DNA from: Thalassolituus oleivorans MIL-1
GTDB taxonomy: Bacteria > Pseudomonadota > Gammaproteobacteria > Pseudomonadales > Oceanobacteraceae
Direction: 5' to 3'
Assembly (NCBI RefSeq): GCF_000355675.1
Contig: NC_020888.1
Coordinates: 1 to 64,000 of the forward strand
Length of the DNA: 64,000 nucleotides
Shown here: positions 1-10,564 of the stretch, piece by piece
How positions within the stretch are numbered: position 1 is the first letter of the stretch
Layout: each line of letters opens with the position of its first letter
The notes under the pieces: model-generated
The model's input: the letters and a program-made list of their open reading frames with translations, nothing else
What the model was told of the DNA's origin: nothing
Database searches by the model: none
Position numbers and translations under genes: made by a program

Positions 1-58
1 TTGGGTAGAATGGCTGGCTCGATTGAAATCTTTGATGACGCTAGTAACAGGGGTAACC

Positions 59-1624
59 GTGACGGGTTTGTGGCAAGACTGCCTTGGGCATTTACAGCAT
101 GAGTTGCCTGCGCAGCAATACAACACATGGATCAGACCTTTGATCGCGAGTACGGAAAACGGTCAGTTAGTTCTGAGCGCCCCTAATCGCTTTGTCAAAG
201 ATTGGGTTAAAGACAAGTATCTGCAGCGTATTCAAGAAATCTTATCCGAACTTAACGGCGGTCGTATCACTCATGTCGATGTGACTGCGGGTGAGTCGCG
301 TCCTATGTTTAGTCCTCAGGCTGCGCCAAGACCAGAACCACGGCCTGCGGCGTCGTCGGTTGAAGGATTTGCTTTTGCTGCGCCTCGAGTGGAAGCTGAA
401 GAACCAACCAGTACTTTTTCACCGATTGCATCTTCACCGTTAAAAGAATCACCTTCTACTAATAACAACAATGAGTTTGGACGTCAGTCTTCTTCTAATC
501 TCATTTTGCCTGGTCAGGCTTCTTTTAATACTGATCCTATGCCGTCGGCTCCGGTTTCTAATAAACCGAAACGTAATGTGCAGGTTGAAGGTGGTATTCA
601 GCATCAGAGTTTCTTGAATTCGACATTTACCTTTAAAACCTTTGTTGAAGGTAAATCAAACCAGCTAGCGCATGCCGCAGCTAAGCAGATTGCTGAAAAT
701 GCCGGTGGTTCTTACAACCCTCTATTTATATATGGTGGTGTCGGTTTAGGTAAAACCCACTTAATGCATGCGGTAGGTAATCATCTGCAAAGTAAAAATC
801 CGAATGCAAAAGTACTTTATGTGCATTCAGAACGCTTTGTGCAAGACATGGTAAAAGCATTACAGCTAAATGCGATTAACGAATTTAAGCGCTTTTATCG
901 TGGTTTAGATGCTTTATTAATTGACGATATTCAATTTTTTGCGGGCAAAGAACGTTCGCAAGAAGAGTTTTTCCATACCTTTAACGCTTTGTTAGAGGGT
1001 GGTCAGCAAATGATTTTAACCTGTGATCGCTACCCTAAAGAGATCAATGGATTAGAAGAACGCTTAAAGTCACGTTTCGGCTGGGGTTTAACCGTTGCTG
1101 TTGAACCACCAGAGCTGGAAACACGAGTGGCCATTTTGATGAAAAAGGCTGAACAAACTGGTGTTAATCTGCCCGACGATGCGGCATTCTTTATTGCCCA
1201 GAAGATCCGTTCCAACGTACGGGAACTGGAGGGCGCGTTAAAACGCGTGGTTGCGAATTCGCACTTCACAGGAAGTGAAATTACGCTGCCGTTTATTAAA
1301 GAATCGTTAAAAGATTTGCTCGCTTTACAAGACAAACAGGTCAGCGTTGAAAATATCCAGCGAACGGTTGCTGAGTATTACAAAATCAAGATGTCTGATT
1401 TATTATCTAAGCGCCGCACCCGTTCTATCGCTCGTCCTAGACAAGTAGCGATGGCACTGAGTAAAGAACTTACCAACCACAGCTTGCCAGAAATTGGTGA
1501 GTTGTTTGGCGGGCGAGATCACACCACAGTGTTACACGCGTGCCGTAAAATTAAAGAATTACAGGAAACCAGTGCAGACGTTCGGGAAGACTATAAGAAC
1601 TTACTGCGATCACTGACAACCTAG
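59..1624 (+). CDS. dnaA: Chromosomal replication initiator protein DnaA
   Basis: DnaA is the ATP-dependent initiator that binds DnaA boxes and melts oriC. From the start chosen here it is 521 residues. Domain I (about 1-85) carries the family pattern [13 protein letters not shown]. Domain II (about 90-180) is long, low in complexity and rich in Ser, Pro and Asn, which makes the protein longer than the 467-residue E. coli form. The AAA+ domain has Walker [10 protein letters not shown] near 225 and Walker B LLIDDIQF near 285. The C-terminal DNA-binding signature [14 protein letters not shown] is near 484. The frame is open back to a TTG at 23 and an ATG at 35. I prefer GTG at 59 because an AGGGGT ribosome-binding site sits just upstream and family alignments begin at this tryptophan-containing segment. 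It is followed by dnaN after 16 bases. Confidence 0.97.
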   Translation: MTGLWQDCLGHLQHELPAQQYNTWIRPLIASTENGQLVLSAPNRFVKDWVKDKYLQRIQEILSELNGGRITHVDVTAGESRPMFSPQAAPRPEPRPAASSVEGFAFAAPRVEAEEPTSTFSPIASSPLKESPSTNNNNEFGRQSSSNLILPGQASFNTDPMPSAPVSNKPKRNVQVEGGIQHQSFLNSTFTFKTFVEGKSNQLAHAAAKQIAENAGGSYNPLFIYGGVGLGKTHLMHAVGNHLQSKNPNAKVLYVHSERFVQDMVKALQLNAINEFKRFYRGLDALLIDDIQFFAGKERSQEEFFHTFNALLEGGQQMILTCDRYPKEINGLEERLKSRFGWGLTVAVEPPELETRVAILMKKAEQTGVNLPDDAAFFIAQKIRSNVRELEGALKRVVANSHFTGSEITLPFIKESLKDLLALQDKQVSVENIQRTVAEYYKIKMSDLLSKRRTRSIARPRQVAMALSKELTNHSLPEIGELFGGRDHTTVLHACRKIKELQETSADVREDYKNLLRSLTT

Positions 1625-1640
1625 ATCTGAGTGGAGAATC

Positions 1641-2741
1641 ATGAAATTCGTTATCTCTAGGGAAGCCCTTCTGCGGCCTTTGCAATTGGTGGCAGGCGTT
1701 GTGGAAAAACGTCAGACGCTACCAGTACTGTCTAACGTACTGCTGGAAGTAGAAGGTCAGCAACTGTCTTTGACGGGTACAGATCTTGAAGTTGAACTGG
1801 TCGGACGAGTGACGCTTGATGAAGTCGGCGAAGAGGGCGCAATTACAGTGCCTGCTAAAAAGCTGATGGATATTTGCCGTTCGTTGCCAGATGGCGCACA
1901 GATTGAAGTCGAACAAGATGATCAGCGCGTTAACGTACGCTCTGGTCGTTCACGTTTTACGCTGTCTACCTTGCCTGCAACTGAATTTCCAAATGTCGAC
2001 AACATCGCTGGCGAACAGTCGTTTACTCTGGCCCAAGGCAGCCTGCGTCGTATTATCGACCGCACTAGCTTTGCCATGGCACAGCAAGATGTTCGTTACT
2101 ACTTAAATGGTATGTTGATAGAAGTGAGTGCTAATGGTTTGCGTGCAGTTGCAACCGATGGTCACCGTCTAGCGACATGCCATGTTGCGGTTAGCGGCCC
2201 AGAAGTCGCGCAGCAAATTATTCTGCCGCGTAAAGGCGTGCTGGAGTTGGCTAAGTTGCTGACTGATCCAGAAGCCACTGTTAGCGTTTCGTTAAGCACT
2301 AACCACTTGCGTACCCATACCGAGAATTTCACCTTCACCTCTAAGTTGGTCGATGGCAAGTTCCCAGATTATGGCCGTGTTATTCCTAAGGGCGGCAACA
2401 ACGTTATGCTGGCTGATCGTTTGGAATTACGCCAAGTATTTAACCGTACTGCGATTCTTTCTAACGAAAAATATCGTGGTGTGCGTTTAGTGCTAGCAAC
2501 GGATGTTTTGCAGGTTTTTGCTAACAACCCGGAGCAAGAAGAAGCGGAAGAATCGGTAGCGGTAGAATACAAAGGTGATGCTTTAGAAATGGGCTTCAAC
2601 GTATCTTACCTACAAGATGTTATGGGCGTGCTAGATACACAGCAAGTTAAGCTGACCTTATCTGATGCCAATAGCAGCGCACTTTTAGAAGAGCCAGAAG
2701 GCGGCGATGCCATGTATGTGGTTATGCCGATGCGTCTGTAG
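1641..2741 (+). CDS. dnaN: DNA polymerase III beta sliding clamp DnaN
   Basis: The beta clamp encircles DNA and tethers polymerase III and other partners during replication. The 366-residue length matches the family (366 in E. coli). The N-terminal segment (FVISREALLRPLQLVAGVVE) and the C-terminal YVVMPMRL are diagnostic, and the three clamp repeats span the protein. A GTGGAGA ribosome-binding site precedes the ATG. It lies in the dnaA-dnaN-recF-gyrB series, 16 bases after dnaA and 14 bases before recF, so co-transcription is likely. Confidence 0.97.
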   Translation: MKFVISREALLRPLQLVAGVVEKRQTLPVLSNVLLEVEGQQLSLTGTDLEVELVGRVTLDEVGEEGAITVPAKKLMDICRSLPDGAQIEVEQDDQRVNVRSGRSRFTLSTLPATEFPNVDNIAGEQSFTLAQGSLRRIIDRTSFAMAQQDVRYYLNGMLIEVSANGLRAVATDGHRLATCHVAVSGPEVAQQIILPRKGVLELAKLLTDPEATVSVSLSTNHLRTHTENFTFTSKLVDGKFPDYGRVIPKGGNNVMLADRLELRQVFNRTAILSNEKYRGVRLVLATDVLQVFANNPEQEEAEESVAVEYKGDALEMGFNVSYLQDVMGVLDTQQVKLTLSDANSSALLEEPEGGDAMYVVMPMRL

Positions 2742-2755
2742 TATTACTTCCTGAT

Positions 2756-3838
2756 ATGCCTATTCGGCAACTTCAAATCAGCGGCGTGCGCAACTTACAG
2801 CCGCTGACCATAACCCCGCATAGCGGGGTTAATTTCATTTATGGCGAGAACGGTTCTGGCAAGACGAGCATACTCGAAGCCATTGCGGTCATGGCTGCCG
2901 GCAAGTCGTTTCGTACCTCTCAGCTTAAACATGTTATGAGTCACGATGCTGATCGCATGGAATTGCGCATGAGCATTGAAGACCTGCATCGCGGCGAGTG
3001 CGAGCTAGATAGTTTGCGCTTAAAGGGAGGGGATCATTTGCTGAAGCAAAATGGTTCTGTTCTCACGTCTCAGGCCGAAGCGGCACATTGGTTACCGGTT
3101 CAGATCATAGAGCCAAATACATTCAAGTTATTGGCTGGCTCTCCAGAAGAACGGCGACAGTTTATTGATTGGGGAGTGTTCCACGTGGAACACGGCTTCA
3201 TGGATCAGTGGAAGACCTTTCGCAAACAGCTGAAACAACGCAATGCCGTTCTCAAGCAAAAAGAGAGCGAATGGCTGAGCGTTTGGAACGCTGGATTTGT
3301 GGAGAGCGCCCTTACCATCGACAAACACAGAAGAGACTACCTTAAGCGTTTTAAGCCCGAATTTGAGCGTATTCTTACCGCTCTTGATCCTGATGTAGAC
3401 GTCACCTTGGCGTATTTTCCGGGATGGGACAAAGATTCGGAACTGGGCGATGTACTAACACGTCAGCAAGAACGAGATCTCGCTTTAGGGTACACTCAGT
3501 CAGGGCCACACAGAGCTGAGCTGCGCATCAAATGCGATAAGCAACCGGCTGCCGAGATCTTATCGCGCGGACAGCAAAAAACAGTGGTGGCGGCTCTTAA
3601 GATTGCTCAAGGTTCATTGTTTCAACAAGAGAGTGATCGACGCACTATCTACCTAGTGGATGATCTCGCGTCAGAATTGGATGAAAAGCACCGTTTTGCT
3701 TTATGCAAACTGCTAGAAGATTTAAAATGTCAGGTCTTTATTACCAGCATCGATAAAGACAAGCTGACCGATGTATGGCAGCCCGTTGCCAGTAAAGTGT
3801 TCCACGTGGAACACGGACGTTTAACAGAAGAAGCGTAA
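2756..3838 (+). CDS. recF: DNA replication and repair protein RecF
   Basis: RecF is an SMC-like ATPase that helps load RecA at single-strand gaps. The 360-residue protein has Walker A GENGSGKT at residues 30-37, the ABC-type signature LSRGQQKT near 268, and Walker B YLVDDLASELD near 299. The coding sequence carries two copies of the parS palindrome, and both are read in the same frame, giving the heptapeptide VFHVEHG near residue 142 and again near residue 348 by the C-terminus. RecF therefore accommodates two centromere sites in its own reading frame. It follows dnaN by 14 bases and precedes gyrB by 93 bases. Confidence 0.96.
   Translation: MPIRQLQISGVRNLQPLTITPHSGVNFIYGENGSGKTSILEAIAVMAAGKSFRTSQLKHVMSHDADRMELRMSIEDLHRGECELDSLRLKGGDHLLKQNGSVLTSQAEAAHWLPVQIIEPNTFKLLAGSPEERRQFIDWGVFHVEHGFMDQWKTFRKQLKQRNAVLKQKESEWLSVWNAGFVESALTIDKHRRDYLKRFKPEFERILTALDPDVDVTLAYFPGWDKDSELGDVLTRQQERDLALGYTQSGPHRAELRIKCDKQPAAEILSRGQQKTVVAALKIAQGSLFQQESDRRTIYLVDDLASELDEKHRFALCKLLEDLKCQVFITSIDKDKLTDVWQPVASKVFHVEHGRLTEEA
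3177..3192. promoter_or_regulatory. parS: parS chromosome partition site 1 (inside recF)
   Basis: TGTTCCACGTGGAACA is a perfect 16-bp palindrome matching the bacterial parS consensus bound by ParB. It lies about 3.1 kb from the dnaA start, where origin-proximal parS sites are expected. The parA and parB genes usually lie upstream of dnaA and are outside the window. Confidence 0.9.
3798..3813. promoter_or_regulatory. parS: parS chromosome partition site 2 (3' end of recF)
   Basis: This is a second perfect copy of TGTTCCACGTGGAACA, 621 bases after the first and 25 bases before the recF stop codon's last base. It is identical over all 16 positions and again read as VFHVEH in recF. I found no third copy in the window. 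Confidence 0.9.
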
Positions 3839-3919
3839 GCCCATTTTGTAGGAACACGCGCAAGCGGGCAGATATCTAGCGCAATACGACAAGACGCTAG
3901 AGCACCGAATTAATTATGA

Positions 3920-6355
<2,436 letters not shown>

Positions 6356-6375
6356 TCTGAGTTTGTTGTGGGGAA

Positions 6376-6398
6376 GGCAGCCAATGGCTGCCTTTTTT
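6376..6398 (+). terminator. Intrinsic terminator after gyrB
   Basis: GGCAGCC-AAT-GGCTGCC forms a 7-bp stem followed by six T residues, 20 bases after the gyrB stop. Confidence 0.88.
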
Positions 6399-6412
6399 GT
6401 ATTTTGGGTATG

Positions 6413-6434
6413 AAAAAGCCCGCACTAAGCGGGC
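6413..6434 (-). terminator. Second hairpin, terminator-like on the minus strand
   Basis: GCCCGC-ACTAA-GCGGGC is preceded by AAAAA on the + strand, so it reads as a stem plus U-tract on the minus strand. No minus-strand gene ends here. It may simply insulate gyrB from the accessory region. Confidence 0.45.
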
Positions 6435-6554
6435 CTAATCAAATCATACGTCTTTGGTGGGCTGCCGAAGCAGGGATATCCAAAGCTCACTGAAAAACTG
6501 TAAACTTTTACCGCGGATCTGTCAAAGTTAAATAGTGTAAATCAAGGAAGACTT

Positions 6555-7199
6555 ATGCCCTACAGAGATATTGAGAAAGTGCTATCCCCTGGACGCCTTT
6601 TTACCTATCGGAATGCGGTAAAAACTATTCTAGGTGTTGATAGTGAAGATATAACGTTAAAACTATACGAATGGAATGCAAAGCTCTCTGGGCACTTTCT
6701 ATTCCCATTGCATATCTATGAAGTGATGTTGCGAAATGCTATTTCAGATGCAATTTCACAGAGGTACGGTTTAGACTGGCCGGTCAATACAGTATTTCAG
6801 AATTCTTTACCAAAGAAAGAAAAAGCCGATTTACTAAATTTAGTGACACCCACGTATGATGGGTTAGGAAAAGTAGTTCCCGAACTGAATTTATACTGGT
6901 TTGAAAGTATGCTGACACAAAGACATGAAGCACGTATTTGGAAACCATATAGCAGTATGACTTTCCCAAATGCTAGTGTTGATGCGGCAAATTTGCGGGT
7001 GATATTGAATAAAGAGTGTAAGAAGATTCGTAAATTAAGAAACCGTATAGCACATCATGAACCAATTTTTAATCAGGCTAATATGCAGGAAATATTAGGA
7101 CACATTCAAACGGCTGTGGCATTTCGTTGTACTACTACCGAAGCGTGGTTGATGAATTGTGAGCAAGTTTCGGAATTGCTAATTAATCCTATTATTTAG
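6555..7199 (+). CDS. Abi-like (Abi_2 / HEPN) protein
   Basis: This 214-residue protein fits the Abi-like family (abortive-infection type, AbiD/AbiF relatives). The N-terminal half has the family pattern of a short aromatic-rich helix followed by LFPLHIYEVMLRNAI (its FPLHIYEVMLRNAI core is near residues 55-68). Near 162-172 it has RNRIAHHEPIF, which contains the R-x4-H signature of HEPN domains, many of which are RNases. Abi-type HEPN proteins typically arrest infected cells. There is no signal peptide. The gene opens the AT-rich accessory region after gyrB. A second gene follows after 41 bases on the same strand and could be a partner. RNase activity is inferred from the motif only. Confidence 0.7.
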   Translation: MPYRDIEKVLSPGRLFTYRNAVKTILGVDSEDITLKLYEWNAKLSGHFLFPLHIYEVMLRNAISDAISQRYGLDWPVNTVFQNSLPKKEKADLLNLVTPTYDGLGKVVPELNLYWFESMLTQRHEARIWKPYSSMTFPNASVDAANLRVILNKECKKIRKLRNRIAHHEPIFNQANMQEILGHIQTAVAFRCTTTEAWLMNCEQVSELLINPII

Positions 7200-7240
7200 C
7201 GATAACGCTATGGTTATTAAAAAATACTGGTAAAAACATT

Positions 7241-7963
7241 ATGGATAAAGATCGTAAGCGTGAAATTGCACAATCAAAAAATATACCTATCTGGACAAAA
7301 TCCTCGCTGTTATATGGGGATTCTACAATTACTCGTGCTTTGATAGCGGCATTACCATATATCGGTGGTTCACTAGATTTAATTTTAAGTCAGAAGGGCG
7401 AGAAATTCGTTCAGCAACGTATGGAAATATTAATTTCTGAGATTAATCTCAGACTGAATCGTGTTGAGAAGTGTACGATCAACCCCGAAGACGAAGAGGG
7501 TGTTTATGATTTATTTCAGTCAGTATGTGAGAAGGTGATACGGACAAAGTCTGAAGATAAAATTAAACATTTTGCTAGGCTCTTTAGTGATTGCGTAAGT
7601 GGTGAGAAAGAGTGGGATGAAACGGAAGCTGCCGCGAGGTTGATTTCCGAATTTTCCGATACACATATAATAATTTTAAAAATATTCGCAACTGCAAAGC
7701 AAAGTGAAACAGACGGTTTTATGGGTTTAAAAGTTATTCCATTATTTGATAACAGTGTGATCAAAGATGTTGAGCCCTTGATCGAAAGTTTAAATTATTT
7801 ATCTGAAGCAGCTTTGAAAATGTATTGTTCTGAGTTGGTTTCTAGGGCGCTACTGCATGATGAAGGTGCAACACGCTGGGGCAATCATTCCTTAAAAATT
7901 CTAGCACCAACTCCTTTGGCCGATTGGTTGCTCGCTAAAATCGGAGAGTCCGCGCAGTCGTAA
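7241..7963 (+). CDS. Hypothetical protein, possible partner of the Abi-like gene
   Basis: I do not recognise this 240-residue protein. A hydrophobic segment near residues 33-48 (ALIAALPYIGGSLDLI) could be a buried helix or short membrane segment. The middle and C-terminal parts are helical and charged, with the arrangement FARLFSDCVSG then a segment like SDTHIIILKIF and a C-terminal APTPLADWLL. That layout loosely resembles Abi-alpha (DUF4393)-type proteins, with a winged-helix-like tail, but the resemblance is weak. Its base composition is AT-rich like its upstream neighbour, 41 bases away, so the two may be one transcription unit. A defence role is inference from context. Confidence 0.6.
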   Translation: MDKDRKREIAQSKNIPIWTKSSLLYGDSTITRALIAALPYIGGSLDLILSQKGEKFVQQRMEILISEINLRLNRVEKCTINPEDEEGVYDLFQSVCEKVIRTKSEDKIKHFARLFSDCVSGEKEWDETEAAARLISEFSDTHIIILKIFATAKQSETDGFMGLKVIPLFDNSVIKDVEPLIESLNYLSEAALKMYCSELVSRALLHDEGATRWGNHSLKILAPTPLADWLLAKIGESAQS

Positions 7964-8087
7964 TAGCAAATGTTGTTTAATGATGAAATAGTGCTTTGAG
8001 ACAATAATTATTAACGTCTTCATATAATTAGTTTCATTGGGAGAAAAGGCACTGTTCGGCATTAGGATAAAAATGAGGTATTGCCTT

Positions 8088-8330
8088 ATGAAAACTGAAG
8101 AGTTTGATCAAAAATTTGATGATGGTGTTGAAGATATTGACGGTGATCTTGATTTGTCGACGGTGCGTCGTGTGAATCAGGAGTCTAAGCGTATCAATGT
8201 GGATTTTCCTGCGTGGGTTGTTGATTCATTAGATCGCGAAGCTGCCCGAATCGGTGTGACCCGTCAATCCATTATTAAGGTGTGGTTGGTTGAGCGCTTG
8301 CAAATGGAGGCTAATAATCATCCTGAATAA
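8088..8330 (+). CDS. CopG/BrnA-type antitoxin, orphan
   Basis: This 80-residue protein has the layout of CopG-type antitoxins that pair with BrnT-like toxins: an acidic N-terminus (KTEEFDQKFDDG), then a ribbon-helix-helix with RINVDFPAWVVDSLDREA and GVTRQSIIKVWLVERL. The frame is open upstream to 8037, but ATG at 8088 has a GAGGT site at proper spacing and matches the usual family N-terminus. The 124 bases upstream contain no toxin reading frame, and the gene downstream is unrelated, so the antitoxin appears to have lost its partner. It could still act as a DNA-binding repressor. Confidence 0.72.
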   Translation: MKTEEFDQKFDDGVEDIDGDLDLSTVRRVNQESKRINVDFPAWVVDSLDREAARIGVTRQSIIKVWLVERLQMEANNHPE

Positions 8331-8419
8331 GTGTCAGTTCATCTTATGTAGTTCTTACTCTAGTGCGTGAATGCTCGATGGGTGTAGACTGGTTATGTAA
8401 TCAAAACAAGGAGTGTTGA

Positions 8420-9052
8420 ATGTCCCAAGTATATAGTCTCAAATTAAATCATGTAGGTTTGATTGTCCGAGGTAAGCATTCTCATGATCATAACCCTGGG
8501 AAAATGGAACAGCATGCTGATTGCATACTTCCAGGTGGTCAGCCTGTAGGTTTCTTTGGTAATGGTGGTGACGCGTCTAGTGGAGTGAGTGGACCAAGTT
8601 TTGGTAGTTCAAGTAATTCGTGGGCGGCAGGCCCATCAGCTATTTGGAATAGTAAGGGCTTAAATATGAAGGGAATGGTTGCCTACATCGAGGACTTAAG
8701 AAAAATACGTCCAATGTATGTCGACGCGGCACTTGCTAAAAAATATGATATTAAATCCACTGTCTTGCTATTAGAAGTGACGAAGGATCAAGCTGATTTA
8801 TTTAAGAGATATTGGACTCAGTTGAAGTTAAATCCTGGTGCTTTCAATATCTTAGGTGGTAATTGTTCCACGCATGCCTCTGAAGCTTTTATTGATGCAA
8901 AAATATTAACAAAAGGCATCCCTGGGTTAGATACTCCAAATAATCTCTACAAACAACTGAGTGAAAAATACATTGGGAAATGTCAAACATTTAGTGGGTA
9001 TATTGGTGTGAGAAATAAAGGTAGGGATCTATATGATCTTGTTGTGGAGTAG
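8420..9052 (+). CDS. Candidate permuted papain-fold (NlpC/P60-LRAT type) enzyme
   Basis: This is a 210-residue protein without a signal peptide. An N-terminal NHVGLIV (His11) and a later GGNCSTHASEAF (Cys149), followed by DTPNNLYKQL near 171, match the order of catalytic residues in circularly permuted papain-like folds, with His first and Cys late. Such proteins include peptidases, amidases and acyltransferases, and some are interbacterial toxins. A Gly/Ser-rich segment lies near 40-70. An AAGGAGT ribosome-binding site precedes the ATG. The stop codon lies inside the next gene, a lipoprotein that starts 20 bases earlier, which implies translational coupling. The fold is inferred from motifs only. 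An effector role is a hypothesis from the paired lipoprotein. Confidence 0.6.
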   Translation: MSQVYSLKLNHVGLIVRGKHSHDHNPGKMEQHADCILPGGQPVGFFGNGGDASSGVSGPSFGSSSNSWAAGPSAIWNSKGLNMKGMVAYIEDLRKIRPMYVDAALAKKYDIKSTVLLLEVTKDQADLFKRYWTQLKLNPGAFNILGGNCSTHASEAFIDAKILTKGIPGLDTPNNLYKQLSEKYIGKCQTFSGYIGVRNKGRDLYDLVVE

Positions 9053-9467
9053 TATAAATAAAGTAGTGAGTTTATTGGTTTTAGTGATATTGTTTTCAAT
9101 TATAGGAGCGTGTGCTATGTCAGATAATATAGAGTTAACATGGGAATGGCCTGATGGTCGAGTTTCGGATCAAAAATTTCTAATAAAAGTTAACAATGTA
9201 GAGTCAAAGAGTTCTGGTTTTTTTGGAATAGGGAAGTCCCCATCGATAGCTAGCAACATACCCTCTCCAGTGGTATTGACGGGTGAAATTTTAAAAGATG
9301 AAATGTTAGAAGGGAAAAGTATCAAAGTAACTTTGCCAAAGCTTGAGTTAGAGTCAATAAGATCTGGAGATTATGCCGTGGTCGGTGTTATGGATGAAAA
9401 TACATGTATTTGCATTGTCAAAGTAGCTTCTTCGAGTGAAGATATTTCGAAAGTGTCATGTCCATAA
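9033..9467 (+). CDS. Small lipoprotein, candidate immunity protein
   Basis: This 144-residue protein has a signal peptide with hydrophobic core SLLVLVILFSII and lipobox IGAC (Cys27), so it should be exported and lipid-anchored. The mature part is about 117 residues and beta-rich in appearance, with two further cysteines near the C-terminus (NTCICIVKV) and a terminal one. I recognise no family. The start codon overlaps the upstream candidate papain-fold gene by 20 bases and the downstream hydrolase begins 5 bases after its stop, so the three genes form one unit. A periplasm-facing partner next to a cell-wall-type enzyme would fit an immunity role. That is inference. Confidence 0.65.
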   Translation: MILLWSSINKVVSLLVLVILFSIIGACAMSDNIELTWEWPDGRVSDQKFLIKVNNVESKSSGFFGIGKSPSIASNIPSPVVLTGEILKDEMLEGKSIKVTLPKLELESIRSGDYAVVGVMDENTCICIVKVASSSEDISKVSCP

Positions 9468-9472
9468 AGTAA

Positions 9473-10210
9473 ATGATTGATATTATTGTAATAGCCGTAG
9501 TTTTTGTTTTCGTAACTTATTTGGTTTTATTTTTCTCACAAAGAAAATTAATTTATAGAGCACCACATCCAAGTTACTTACTGTATAAAAAATATAAAAA
9601 TCAGTCGCTCGTTTTAACTACGAGTGATTTTACTAACCTTTACGGTTGGTGTATTCCAACTCAATCTGAAATATCGTCGAATATTGAAATAATTTATTTC
9701 GGTGGTAATGCACAAGACTCATGTACCATATTGAAAACGCTTTCAGTCTTACCTGCCCAAGATATTTTTACGTTTAACTATCGAGGTTATGGGCAGAGCG
9801 AGGGGTACCCAAGTGAGAAGACTCTGTGTCGGGATTCGCTTGAAATTTTTGACTTGGTAAGATCAAAGAATCCTAAATCAAAAATAGTAGTTATTGGCTA
9901 TAGCTTAGGAAGCTCTATAGCTGGTTATCTTGCTACGCGCAGAGAGGTACATAAACTGGTTTTATTATGTCCTTTAAGTAGCATATCCAGAATCGCCTCA
10001 GAGAGGTTTTTAATTCCAAGAATAGTTATAAAAGATAGCTTTGATCTAGAGAGAACTGCGAAAAAAATCGAAGCGAACAGTTTAGTGATTCTTGCCGAGA
10101 ATGACCTAGATATTCCCGCATCGCATTCTCGTAGCGTGTATGAAAATATTTCGGGGCAGAAGTTACTTAAAATCATCGGCAATGAAAATCACAACACGAT
10201 ATTTGATTGA
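9473..10210 (+). CDS. Membrane-anchored alpha/beta hydrolase, C-terminus truncated by an IS
   Basis: This is a serine hydrolase of the BEM46/ABHD13-like type. It has an N-terminal membrane anchor (residues 2-21), then QRKLIYRAP, a core strand with YRGYGQSEG, the nucleophile elbow GYSLGS, an acid candidate in ENDLDIP and a terminal His in NENHN. The frame now ends at 245 residues with a TGA that belongs to the terminal repeat of the inserted IS. If the IS and one copy of the GAT target duplication are removed, the frame runs on for 17 more codons to a TAA at 11494-11496, giving about 262 residues with a final amphipathic helix. All three catalytic candidates lie before the break, so activity may survive. 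Confidence 0.8.
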   Translation: MIDIIVIAVVFVFVTYLVLFFSQRKLIYRAPHPSYLLYKKYKNQSLVLTTSDFTNLYGWCIPTQSEISSNIEIIYFGGNAQDSCTILKTLSVLPAQDIFTFNYRGYGQSEGYPSEKTLCRDSLEIFDLVRSKNPKSKIVVIGYSLGSSIAGYLATRREVHKLVLLCPLSSISRIASERFLIPRIVIKDSFDLERTAKKIEANSLVILAENDLDIPASHSRSVYENISGQKLLKIIGNENHNTIFD

Positions 10211-10270
10211 ATCGCCCCTAGTTTCTTAGACACTCTTTAAAGTTACAATGTATTTAAAGAGGAGGCCGAG

Positions 10271-10564
10271 ATGGCTGGTGAACGATATAACGAAGAATTC
10301 AAGATCGCAGCAGTAAAGCAAGTGACCGAACATGGTTACTCCATTGCTGATGTTGCTCAGCGTTTAGGCATTACAACTAAGAGCTTGTACAACTGGCGTG
10401 ATCGTTACGGCGAGAATGCGCAAGCCTACCACGAGAAGCAATCCAGTCATGAAGAGCTGCGTAAGCTTAAAGCGGAGCTAAAACGTGTCACAGAGGAGCG
10501 TGACATATTAAAGGAGGCCGCCGTGTTCTTTGCTGCCGAGTCAAAGAAAAATACACGTTCATAA
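10271..10564 (+). CDS. IS3-family transposase OrfA
   Basis: OrfA is the 97-residue DNA-binding subunit. It has a helix-turn-helix (GYSIADVAQRLGITTKSLYNW, around residues 22-43 at its core) and a C-terminal leucine-zipper-like coiled coil (ELRKLKAELKRVTEERDILK). The ribosome-binding site AGAGGAGG is strong. The end overlaps the orfB frame, as expected for the programmed -1 frameshift that makes the OrfAB transposase. Confidence 0.92.
   Translation: MAGERYNEEFKIAAVKQVTEHGYSIADVAQRLGITTKSLYNWRDRYGENAQAYHEKQSSHEELRKLKAELKRVTEERDILKEAAVFFAAESKKNTRS

Noticed and set aside
1-58. Possible oriC upstream of dnaA
   Set aside because: Only 58 bases are visible and no DnaA box cluster is present, so the origin cannot be claimed.
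7964-8087. Search for a BrnT-like toxin remnant before the CopG antitoxin
   Set aside because: No frame gave toxin-like sequence; the open extension upstream of 8088 is short and unrelated.
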